A stretch of 64,000 nucleotides of DNA, from assembly GCF_000275845.1 (NCBI RefSeq), contig NW_006766894.1, positions 702,973-766,972 on the forward strand, in the 5' to 3' direction. This DNA comes from Dichomitus squalens LYAD-421 SS1. Taxonomy: Eukaryota; Basidiomycota; Agaricomycetes; Polyporales; Polyporaceae. Position 1 is the first letter of the stretch. Each line of letters begins with the position of its first letter. Of this stretch, positions 11,678-20,246 are shown piece by piece. The notes beneath the pieces were generated by a model. The model did not search any database. It saw only the letters and a program-made list of their open reading frames with translations, and was not told the origin of the DNA. The position numbers were made by a program, and so were the translations under genes.

Positions 11678-13606
11678 TTACCAGGGCGACACCGGGCCCG
11701 ACGCCTGAGCCGTCGCCATGTGCGCTTCAGTCTTATCTGCAATCCGCAAGTGATAGCACGCTGCAGAAACCAACTCGATTCTCAATTCGAGGATGACTTC
11801 TCGGCCTGCCGGCGACTGGAGACGGACGACTTCGGAGCCTTCCCTCTGATCCCGTTTGACCGCGATTGCGATGACCTTGGCGGCATTGTCACTGCAGAGG
11901 TCGGGGTGTATTTCTTCGCGGCTGAGGGTAGAAGACGATGCCGGTGATACAACCTGAATGTGGGCGCGCCACTTCATGTTGCCGGACGGTCCAGAAGAGT
12001 ATTGGTAGGTGATGTGAATGGAGTAGTCGTCCTTGGTGAGTGATATTTGGTGGATACCGTCGTGACTGGGAAAGACATCGGTCTTGATGCAGTATCCTTG
12101 CTCTCTGAGGCTGAATCCGGCCCACATCGTGAATATCACTTGGGGATGCATTCCGTCGTGGTAGTCACGCATGTTCACAGCCTGGTCATGCGTGAGCTCA
12201 CGGCCGGGATGGGGTAGGAACACAGTGAGGATCTTGGTGTTGTCACGGAGACGGCCACCGAGCCCCCAAGAGGATGGAATGACGAAGAGACCATATGAAA
12301 CCATCTGTTCGTCACAGACGTATGCGGAAGCGAGTTGAAATGGGGTCGATTCAGGGAACCGTGGTGTCTCGGAAACACAGAGGCGGCCGAGCAGACCGCT
12401 ACTGTTGGAAGCATGGTATTCGCATGCAAGGATGGCAATGTACCATTCGCGCTTCGGGTCCTTCTGGTTGGAAAGGGATAGAAGGGGGAAGTCGGTGCGA
12501 ATACCATAGGGGGTTGGGCTATACTCCTGAGCAGGAAGGTCGTACATCTTGATGGAGGCCAGAAATTCATCGTGTCTAAGTGACCGCAGATCTTGAACTG
12601 CAGAAGACCTTGGAAAGTCGCGGGGCGATGAGGCGAAGAAACTGGCTGATGATGTGGACTGGGCAGAGGTTGGTCCTCTAAATTGTGAAGGCAGCACCGG
12701 AGAACGGTGGTGTCCATTGCCCGCCGGCCACACGGGCCGCTGGGGACAGACGTGGCCCCAAGCGAAGAGGGTCTGGTCCGGTATTCGAAGAAGTATTTCC
12801 TCCTGCAACCTCCTGAATGCGCGCCGGCCCTCTCCGTAGAGCATTGTCATATTGATGTCGAAGATGCCCAAGAGCGAGTACGCCTCGTCCTCCACGCGTG
12901 TTGTCTCCCGCCCTGACGCCCATGACATCCTCTTCGCCACACTGACACAGTCCAGTGGTAACTCGTGCTTCAGCACATCTTGGTCTATGCCAGTGATTTC
13001 CTCCACCGCCTCGGCCAAGTCATGCTTCGTTCCTAAAGGCTCCCACTCCTGCGACAGAAACACGACTTCGGACGGCGCGATGAGCTCTTGAAGTGTCCAG
13101 CCTCGCCTGAACCATCTGCTTTGCGAGAATTGTGTCTTCCAATCTTCCGTCGTCCCGCACGCAGATACGTCTGCGAGGAAGGCGTAACACAGCTTGCTGT
13201 CGCGATACCATGCGTACATCGAGTTGATGGCCTCCGAAAGCTCCGAGCTGCTCTGCTTCTCGATGCAGCACGAATCAATCCAGATGTACCGAAAGCCGTC
13301 TTTGCGCGCAGCTTCGCAGGCATGCCGTATCTTGGGTGACAACCTGGGGTTGTCCCATATTGAAGGGGGCTCGGATGCGGGAGGGCTTCCAGTGCTCGCC
13401 GAACCCAAGGATACCATAGAAGTGGGAGTAGGGTTGATCGCGGACAGACGATGGCCACCGGGATCATATATCCGCTGGATCTCTTGAAGCTCTCGGTAGG
13501 TCTGCTCACCCTCGCTATCCCATGTGTGCGATAAAGTTGCATATATAGTGACGTGAGGGTCGGCTTGCTCTATGAACTGTCCCGTATGGGTGTCCATAAA
13601 TCTCAT
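11678..13606 (-). CDS. HET-domain protein 1
   Basis: Single-exon gene, 642 aa. The N-terminal HET domain (about residues 1-260) shows the family blocks YATLSHTWDSEGEQTY, FRYIWIDSCCIEKQSSSE, INSMYAWYRDSKLCYAFL, RGWTLQELIAPSEVVF, and further on RVEDEAYSLLGIFDIN with YGEGRRAFRRLQEEIL. HET domains are linked to non-self recognition (vegetative incompatibility) in fungi. The roughly 380-residue C-terminal part has no recognised domain but is shared with the two neighbouring copies, ending with a conserved ELVSAACYHLRI block. It is the first of three tandem minus-strand paralogues. Whether it acts in incompatibility is not shown by sequence. The start at 13606 aligns with the starts of the other copies (M[RW]x[LM]DT.TGQF). 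Confidence 0.93.
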   Translation of the reverse strand: MRFMDTHTGQFIEQADPHVTIYATLSHTWDSEGEQTYRELQEIQRIYDPGGHRLSAINPTPTSMVSLGSASTGSPPASEPPSIWDNPRLSPKIRHACEAARKDGFRYIWIDSCCIEKQSSSELSEAINSMYAWYRDSKLCYAFLADVSACGTTEDWKTQFSQSRWFRRGWTLQELIAPSEVVFLSQEWEPLGTKHDLAEAVEEITGIDQDVLKHELPLDCVSVAKRMSWASGRETTRVEDEAYSLLGIFDINMTMLYGEGRRAFRRLQEEILLRIPDQTLFAWGHVCPQRPVWPAGNGHHRSPVLPSQFRGPTSAQSTSSASFFASSPRDFPRSSAVQDLRSLRHDEFLASIKMYDLPAQEYSPTPYGIRTDFPLLSLSNQKDPKREWYIAILACEYHASNSSGLLGRLCVSETPRFPESTPFQLASAYVCDEQMVSYGLFVIPSSWGLGGRLRDNTKILTVFLPHPGRELTHDQAVNMRDYHDGMHPQVIFTMWAGFSLREQGYCIKTDVFPSHDGIHQISLTKDDYSIHITYQYSSGPSGNMKWRAHIQVVSPASSSTLSREEIHPDLCSDNAAKVIAIAVKRDQREGSEVVRLQSPAGREVILELRIELVSAACYHLRIADKTEAHMATAQASGPVSPW

Positions 13607-13707
13607 GTTGACGTCTGTAGTGTAGAGTTACTCTGGGGCAAGATACGCTACTGAAGTCGCGAAGAGTGTTGGAGATGCTGATGATATGTGTATGAGTGTT
13701 GTGAGAG

Positions 13708-13750
13708 CAGCGACTCCGCGATCGACCGCAGCACATCCAGAGCGGAGAAT
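13708..13750 (-). promoter_or_regulatory. Conserved upstream block of HET genes (copy A)
   Basis: About 100-145 bp upstream of HET gene 1. The block GACTCCGCGA...CCGCAGCACATCCAGAGC recurs almost unchanged at 19957-19999, beyond the TIR element upstream of HET gene 2. Its position suggests a promoter element; a transcript leader is also possible. Confidence 0.5.
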
Positions 13751-13844
13751 GAAATTCGTCGGCGCTTTGATTAAAGATTAGTTTGGATTGCCGCCGACAA
13801 GGCTCTGAAATATCCGATTCGCTTACTTAGATTAGATAATTCTA

Positions 13845-14173
13845 CAGCGTCGCATGCCCCGCGCCGGGTGGTGTGCTCGGATCAGCGGCAGGCCCCTGCC
13901 GAGCCCCGCCAGCCTGTCCCCGAGCTGGAAGGTGGCCGGAGAGCATGCGCGCTGTGACTGCTCGAGACGTGCCCCGCCGAGATATGTTGCTTTTCAAGCT
14001 ACATAGTACTTGCGTTCTTACCTGGGATGTTCCAAACACATATTCCGGGTATATTCAAGTGCTTCCAGCGGTGGAACAGGGTTGGGCAATGGCTTCGGTG
14101 CGGTAGGGTTGGGGCTCGGCCGCGGATTTCCGGTGATCCGAGCACACCACCCGGCGCGGGGCATGCGACGCTG
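13845..14173. mobile_element. Short inverted-repeat element (MITE-like), 329 bp
   Basis: The outer 40 bp (13845-13884, beginning CAGCGTCGCATGCCCCGCGC) recur as a perfect reverse complement at 14134-14173. An imperfect extension of about 25 bp follows inward. No coding capacity. Flanking bases do not show a convincing target-site duplication, so the exact ends and superfamily are open. It lies directly upstream of the shortened M20 peptidase gene. Confidence 0.7.
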
Positions 14174-14337
14174 ATTTTTACATCCGCTGTAAATACATGC
14201 CAGCGGGGTCGCATGATGTGCACCTGCCAGATGTCGGAGCTAGCTCGCCCTTCTTGTCACCATAATTATGGGAAGTACGCATCCTTCCTGTGAACTGCCA
14301 TGGCGCAAAGCGCATCTACGGTCTTTTGGTAACCTGG

Positions 14338-15550
14338 AGATAAGGGTGCACACCTCGATCGCGCCGACGTTCTCGAGGAAGGCACGATTTACAGACCTGA
14401 ATTCTTCGAGCACGTTCAAGCCACCCTCAAAAGCCTCGATCAGGACTTGATAGGACTGAGCAAGGACATCCATGGCAAGCACTATCCAAATTCCATCGTC
14501 TGATCTTGCTCATTGCCTCCATACCCACTGGCAGACCCTGAATTGAAGTTCGAGGAACGGTGAGTTACAACTACTCATTGTGTTGTGGATCAGCAGCTCA
14601 ATCGGCTGTATCTCAGTCATGCCCATGATACCCTTACTACCTTCGTCGAAAAGCATGGATTCGATGTCACTCGTCACCACTGGTTTGAGACCGCCTGGCT
14701 AGCCAAATTCACCAAGGGCACTGGTGGACGTACCCTAGGTGTCAATTCTGAGATGGATGCTCTTCCAGGAATCGGACACGCCTGTGGTCACAATCTCATT
14801 GCTATTGCTGGGGTTGTCGTGGCGATCGCAGTCAAGTCAGCTATGGAGCACTTTGATATCTCTGGCAGTGTGGTTCTGCTAGGCACGCCTGCTGAGGAAG
14901 GCGGCGCTGGAGCGATCTTAGGCAGAACAAGGCACTCACTCGCAGTGAGTGCTTCTAAGCCAGCCTAGGCAGAGCACTGATAACACCTCGCATCGTTAGG
15001 CGACGAATGCGCGGATATTTTCTCGAAGACGTTCGGTCCCGTGGACTGCGATTTCGGCATCAAGAACGCTTCCACCGATTTTGTGAGTGATTTCGGCCTA
15101 GGCGCTATGAGAGCGGGCTCACTGATGGTATCTCCAGGGAAATATCACTTACGGTACGCCGATGCGCTTGTATCGGTGGACTTAGGCCATATGCTAACTA
15201 AATCCCCTAGCTATTCCTTCGCTTCACCCTTCTTTTGGTGAGTATCGAGGTCAATGTCGCAACAACCGTCTTGGCTTGACCATATCATCAGCGATCCCTA
15301 CGAGAGGCAGCAACCACACACCAGAATTTACCGAGGCCGCAGCGACCGAGGAGGCCCATCAAGCATGCATCAACATGTCGATCACCATAGCCGCGATCGG
15401 TCTGCGCCTGTTGGCAGATCACGCATTCGCAAACAAGGCAAGTCGTTATATACCACTATCTCAAGTGTATCAGATTTAACTCATCTGCAGGTTAAGAAAA
15501 CGTTTGAGAAGGACAAGGTTTTGCGAGAAGCCGAAGCGGCCAAGGCGTAG
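14338..15550 (+). pseudogene. M20-family peptidase/amidohydrolase with middle domain deleted
   Basis: Remaining exons: about 14338-14474, 14535-14559, 14617-14921, 15000-15082, 15138-15153, 15211-15237, 15292-15437, 15491-15550. They splice into one open frame of about 265 aa, against roughly 400-430 aa in PM20D2-like relatives. Catalytic-domain blocks are intact: EMDALPGIGHACGHN (metal Asp and His), GTPAEEGGAG (Glu pair), and near the C-terminus GSNHTPEFTEAA (metal His). Missing is everything between AEEGG and the ADIF block: the CHP zinc ligand and the whole dimerisation/lid domain, about 180 residues. Three of its introns start with GC rather than GT. The 5' exon is uncertain because an in-frame stop lies just upstream. 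Probably a relic, but a shortened protein could still be made. Confidence 0.7.
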
Positions 15551-15905
15551 CAGTCCGTCATGACATGTCTGATGGTTCGTGTACTCCATGATCTTCAGAT
15601 CGCGTCGTCTACCTTTCCTCGTTTGACCATTGCTTAGGGGATATATAGTGACATAGCCAAAGGTAGAATTACAGCGGTCTCACACCCATTTGTCGCAACT
15701 TGCAGCCCAAACAGCACAAACGACTGAGGTGCTATGGCGACTGCTTGGCTGAACGACGTTCTTGTCGAACAATTGTATTTCACAATTGCCGCAATGCTCA
15801 CAGCCGAGTGGTAGTGCCCTGCCTCGACCCGAGTACACTATTTGGCGTCGAGACAATGAATTCGAACGCATTGTGCAGCCTCAGCTAAGCTATAAACGCC
15901 CCGTA
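15551..15905. other. Intergenic
   Basis: 355 bp between the converging 3' ends of the M20 relic and HET gene 2. No feature recognised. Confidence 0.5.
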
Positions 15906-18032
15906 CTACAGGAAATTGTAGTACGACGAGGACGAATCCGCACTAGCTTCCTCCTCCGAGTCGTGAGTTGACGAGGATAGCTCGTACTCCCAACCCCCAC
16001 CCAACGCGATCCTACCCGGATGAGGGGCTATGACGCCAGTCGCCTCCTCTGCCTCGCGTCTCTTGATGTACCTTTGAGCGCGTTCCCACCACTTCGCTAC
16101 CCAAGGGGGTTGGGCCGGGTTTGGTGGCGGGCCCTCGTCCGAGATCCGCAAGTGGTAGCAAACGGCGGACGCTAGCTCGAGCCAGATCCGCAAGATCACT
16201 CCTTGGTCCGCGAGAGAGACGTTGATCGTCTCCTCGCACCTCTTCCGTCCGACCGCAGCCTGGAGCGTCACGATGCCGTGAAACGTCTCTGCGCGGGCGG
16301 GCGTCGGAACAGCCTGGGTTCTGTTAACGGACTCGCTGGGTGCTGCGTCGGGATGGGATGTGTAGACGGAGGTGATCAGGTTCGTGACCCCGACGGGCTG
16401 CGAGAACATGTTGCACCAATATTGGTACACAATGCGGATTGTGTAGTCGTCTCTGGAGAGAGTGATGGTAGCTCGGCGTGGAACGTCGAGGTCGCTGCCG
16501 TGGTTTCGCGATTCCACGCGATATCCTTGTGCTTGGAGACGATCTCTAGCCCATGAAGGAAACAGCACTTCTATGCTCCGCTCGCCGCGAGTATCAGGCA
16601 GACGCATGATGTGCTCGCTTGAGTCTGGAGGGGAGGCTCGGTCAGGATGTGGTAGATAGACAGTCCGCACATGAATGTGGGGATGGAAACCGGGGCCCGC
16701 AAGCGCCCCAGACCAAGGCAGGACAAAGAGGCCTCGCGGCCCGTCCTGTCCATGGGCATATGCCGCCTTGAGCACGTGTATGTGGTCGTTGTGGGTGCCA
16801 GAGAATTCGGATATACAGAGACGACCGAGAAGAGAAAGTTCTCCGTATCCGTCCTCGACGCAAGCCAGCACTGCGATGTACCACTGGTAGTCCTCGGGAT
16901 GCCACGATGACTGGTTGGATAGGTGCAGCAACGGGAGCTGTGTACGGATGCCGTAGGGAGTAGGGGTATACTCCTGAGTAGGGACGTCTGGTTTTCCCAA
17001 GAGGTCGAGAAAGTCACCATGGTCGGAGAGACCTCTGATGAGACCTGCTGCGAGGAAGTCGCGAGGGGAGGATGCAAACAAACTAAAGCCATCCAAGCCA
17101 AGGTAGTCACTCTCGGCTGCGCTATCGAGGCGCGGAGGTTTGTATCGCTTCCCGTCCCATGTTGAGTATTCCACGTTACGTGTTGCACCCAAATCCATGT
17201 CCTGATCCAAGGCCGACGTGTACTGCGTGAACGAAACCTCGACGGGCCTCGAATGCCCGTTGCCCCAAGCGAAGAGGCTCTGATCCGGTATGCGCTTCAG
17301 GATCTCCTCCTGCAGCCTCCGAAATGCGCGTCGGCCTTCACCATAGATGGGGGGCATGCTGATGTCGAAGATACCTAGGAGCGAATAGGCCTCGTCCTCC
17401 ACTCTGGTTGTCTCCCGTCTGGACGCCCACGACATCCGCCTGGCCACGCTAATCTCGTCCAGCGACTGCTCATGTTTCAGGACTGCCTCATCTATGCCGG
17501 TGATGCCCTCCAAAACGCGGGCCATGCTGTGCTTGGTACCGAAGGACGCCCAGTCCATCGACAGAAACACGACCTCAGAAGGTGCGATGAGCTCCTGGAG
17601 CGTCCACCCGCGCGTGAACCATCTGCTCTGAGATACGTCTTCGGGTGACTGCGGACTTGGGGGGACGTCTGCGAGGAAGGCGTAGCAGAGCTTGGCGAGG
17701 CGGTACCAGGCGTACATGGAGTTGATGGCCTCGGACAGCTCTGCGCTGTTCCTCTTGTCGATACAGCAGGAGTCGATCCAAATGTATCGGAAGCCGTCTT
17801 TGCGTGCGCGCTCGCATGCGCGACGAACTTTGGATGACAGGCGGGGATCCTCCCAGATCGACGTCTGGGAAGTCGCGCGACGACCTCCGGGACGGTAGTC
17901 TTGCTGGATCGTTCTGAGGTCTTCGTAGCTCAGCTCACCATGCGTGTCCCAGACGTGGGATAGGATTGCATATACGATAACGTCAGGGTTGTGCTGTACA
18001 AACTGTCCGGTCTCGGTATCGAGAAGCCACAT
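15906..18032 (-). CDS. HET-domain protein 2
   Basis: Single-exon gene, 708 aa, paralogous to HET protein 1. HET blocks: YAILSHVWDTHGELSY, FRYIWIDSCCIDKRNSAE, INSMYAWYRLAKLCYAFL, RGWTLQELIAPSEVVF, RVEDEAYSLLGIFDIS. The C-terminal region again carries the shared ELASAVCYHLRISDE block, followed by an extra tail of about 75 residues ending in an acidic Ser-rich run absent from copy 1. Upstream, a TIR element at -145 separates the gene from the conserved promoter block, so expression may be altered. Incompatibility function is inferred from the family only. Confidence 0.93.
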   Translation of the reverse strand: MWLLDTETGQFVQHNPDVIVYAILSHVWDTHGELSYEDLRTIQQDYRPGGRRATSQTSIWEDPRLSSKVRRACERARKDGFRYIWIDSCCIDKRNSAELSEAINSMYAWYRLAKLCYAFLADVPPSPQSPEDVSQSRWFTRGWTLQELIAPSEVVFLSMDWASFGTKHSMARVLEGITGIDEAVLKHEQSLDEISVARRMSWASRRETTRVEDEAYSLLGIFDISMPPIYGEGRRAFRRLQEEILKRIPDQSLFAWGNGHSRPVEVSFTQYTSALDQDMDLGATRNVEYSTWDGKRYKPPRLDSAAESDYLGLDGFSLFASSPRDFLAAGLIRGLSDHGDFLDLLGKPDVPTQEYTPTPYGIRTQLPLLHLSNQSSWHPEDYQWYIAVLACVEDGYGELSLLGRLCISEFSGTHNDHIHVLKAAYAHGQDGPRGLFVLPWSGALAGPGFHPHIHVRTVYLPHPDRASPPDSSEHIMRLPDTRGERSIEVLFPSWARDRLQAQGYRVESRNHGSDLDVPRRATITLSRDDYTIRIVYQYWCNMFSQPVGVTNLITSVYTSHPDAAPSESVNRTQAVPTPARAETFHGIVTLQAAVGRKRCEETINVSLADQGVILRIWLELASAVCYHLRISDEGPPPNPAQPPWVAKWWERAQRYIKRREAEEATGVIAPHPGRIALGGGWEYELSSSTHDSEEEASADSSSSYYNFL

Positions 18033-18447
18033 GCGGACGTCCCAATACCAGGAGGTACAAGATAGGCTAAGTTAGAAGAAAGTTTGCGCGTAGGGTACCG
18101 GAGAGAAAGGTACGCTAGGGTACACTGAGAAGAGACCGCCGGGCGGAATGGGGACGAGAATGTCAATCAAATGGTACTAGTGTGACCCCAGAAGCGACGG
18201 CCCAGAATGTATTTCGTGCATATCTCCATCGCATCTTCCCCCATAAATCTCAAATTTGGCACACTTGATCTGTATCGCAGACAGTATATACCCGTAAAAT
18301 ATGAAGGCAATCGGTGGAATTTTGCTTCGAGCATCGTGGCATTACACGTCTGACCCCAGAAACGACGGAAAGGCGCCCACAGATTGTCACCAATGGTCAC
18401 GGTGCCGAAGACTGCCGATTTAAACACCGCCATTATCAGTCGTTTGA

Positions 18448-18670
18448 TAACGACGTTGGCGGAGGGAACACTAGTCGAGGCGCTCATAATCAAAGTCAGC
18501 CTTATCTCGGTCAGTGGCTGAATGTCACGCTCGAGAGACCCCCTTCCCATTCCTCAGGTACCGCAATCCGTAATCCTTCGAAAACTGAATAATCATACTC
18601 AGTGCACATGTTAGAAATAATTCCTGGAGTTACAAGAAGATCGGCCATGCCGATCTCTTTGTGGCAATTC
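18448..18670 (+). repeat. 223-bp direct repeat, left copy (abuts gap)
   Basis: Identical, as far as I can compare, to 19503-19725. The last base touches the N run. This is the pattern left when two contig ends overlap but were scaffolded with a gap. Confidence 0.85.
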
Positions 18671-19502
18671 NNNNNNNNNNNNNNNNNNNNNNNNNNNNNN
18701 NNNNNNNNNNNNNNNNNNNNNNNNNNNNNNNNNNNNNNNNNNNNNNNNNNNNNNNNNNNNNNNNNNNNNNNNNNNNNNNNNNNNNNNNNNNNNNNNNNNN
18801 NNNNNNNNNNNNNNNNNNNNNNNNNNNNNNNNNNNNNNNNNNNNNNNNNNNNNNNNNNNNNNNNNNNNNNNNNNNNNNNNNNNNNNNNNNNNNNNNNNNN
18901 NNNNNNNNNNNNNNNNNNNNNNNNNNNNNNNNNNNNNNNNNNNNNNNNNNNNNNNNNNNNNNNNNNNNNNNNNNNNNNNNNNNNNNNNNNNNNNNNNNNN
19001 NNNNNNNNNNNNNNNNNNNNNNNNNNNNNNNNNNNNNNNNNNNNNNNNNNNNNNNNNNNNNNNNNNNNNNNNNNNNNNNNNNNNNNNNNNNNNNNNNNNN
19101 NNNNNNNNNNNNNNNNNNNNNNNNNNNNNNNNNNNNNNNNNNNNNNNNNNNNNNNNNNNNNNNNNNNNNNNNNNNNNNNNNNNNNNNNNNNNNNNNNNNN
19201 NNNNNNNNNNNNNNNNNNNNNNNNNNNNNNNNNNNNNNNNNNNNNNNNNNNNNNNNNNNNNNNNNNNNNNNNNNNNNNNNNNNNNNNNNNNNNNNNNNNN
19301 NNNNNNNNNNNNNNNNNNNNNNNNNNNNNNNNNNNNNNNNNNNNNNNNNNNNNNNNNNNNNNNNNNNNNNNNNNNNNNNNNNNNNNNNNNNNNNNNNNNN
19401 NNNNNNNNNNNNNNNNNNNNNNNNNNNNNNNNNNNNNNNNNNNNNNNNNNNNNNNNNNNNNNNNNNNNNNNNNNNNNNNNNNNNNNNNNNNNNNNNNNNN
19501 NN
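18671..19502. other. Assembly gap (832 N)
   Basis: Unknown bases inside the TIR element. Frames running through the N run are meaningless. Confidence 0.99.
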
Positions 19503-19725
19503 TAACGACGTTGGCGGAGGGAACACTAGTCGAGGCGCTCATAATCAAAGTCAGCCTTATCTCGGTCAGTGGCTGAATGTCACGCTCGAGAGACCCCCTT
19601 CCCATTCCTCAGGTACCGCAATCCGTAATCCTTCGAAAACTGAATAATCATACTCAGTGCACATGTTAGAAATAATTCCTGGAGTTACAAGAAGATCGGC
19701 CATGCCGATCTCTTTGTGGCAATTC
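19503..19725 (+). repeat. 223-bp direct repeat, right copy (abuts gap)
   Basis: Same sequence as 18448-18670 in the same orientation, starting at the first base after the gap. Confidence 0.85.
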
Positions 19726-19956
19726 AACAAGGTTAGTAAACCCCTGGAACCCTACTCAGATTGACTTGTATCGGGAGCGAATTCCTCCCGATTTCCTTCG
19801 TTCTTTGTGGGAGTAATAGTTCAGAAGCACATAGTCTCATGTGTAACATTTGTACATTTATTGACAGGGAAATGCGAGACCTGGAGGCGTGTCAGTCGCT
19901 TCTGGGGTCAGGCGCTTAATGCGTCGCTTCTGGGGTCGCACTAGTAGGTGAAAGAG

Positions 19957-19999
19957 CTGACTCCGCGACGAACCGCAGCACATCCAGAGCAGAGACTGT
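19957..19999 (-). promoter_or_regulatory. Conserved upstream block of HET genes (copy B, displaced)
   Basis: Near-copy of 13708-13750 (GACTCCGCGACGAACCGCAG, CACATCCAGAGC). Without the TIR element it would lie about 155 bp upstream of HET gene 2, comparable to its place upstream of HET gene 1. Confidence 0.5.
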
Positions 20000-20246
20000 G
20001 ATTGTGTCGGAGCTCAAGTTATGGATTGGTTCTCATTGCTGCCCTTGAGGCGGCGATTCAAACCAAGTAATAGTGCATATATATACCGCGTAGTTATGTA
20101 GGCACTGCCCAAAGTCCCCATATTATGCATACTTATGTAATCTAGTTGGGCGACTACGTATGTGTGAAGGATCATCGTCGTTATCTTTGAACCCCATCTT
20201 TCAGATTGGATTGGAGGACCCCCGTCCACAAGGTGCTCTCCTTTCG

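Larger units (their letters stand above)
18177..19944. mobile_element. TIR transposable element with internal assembly gap
   Basis: Ends are inverted repeats: left CTAGTGTGACCCCAGAAGCG (18177-) and the reverse complement of CTAGTGCGACCCCAGAAGCG at 19921-19944, both bounded by TA (18175-18176 and 19945-19946). A TA duplication fits Tc1/mariner-pogo-type elements. The motif GACCCCAGAARCGAC recurs just inside both ends (near 18350 and 19892). No transposase frame is seen in the known part. The 832-N gap hides the centre. If the gap is spurious, the element is only about 0.7 kb and non-autonomous. Confidence 0.7.

Noticed and set aside
18511..19647. Long frames on both strands through the N run
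   Set aside because: They exist only because N bases contain no stop codons.
18177..19944. LTR retrotransposon
   Set aside because: The direct 223-bp copies touch the gap and look like an assembly artefact; the ends are inverted, not direct, repeats, and there is no gag/pol motif.
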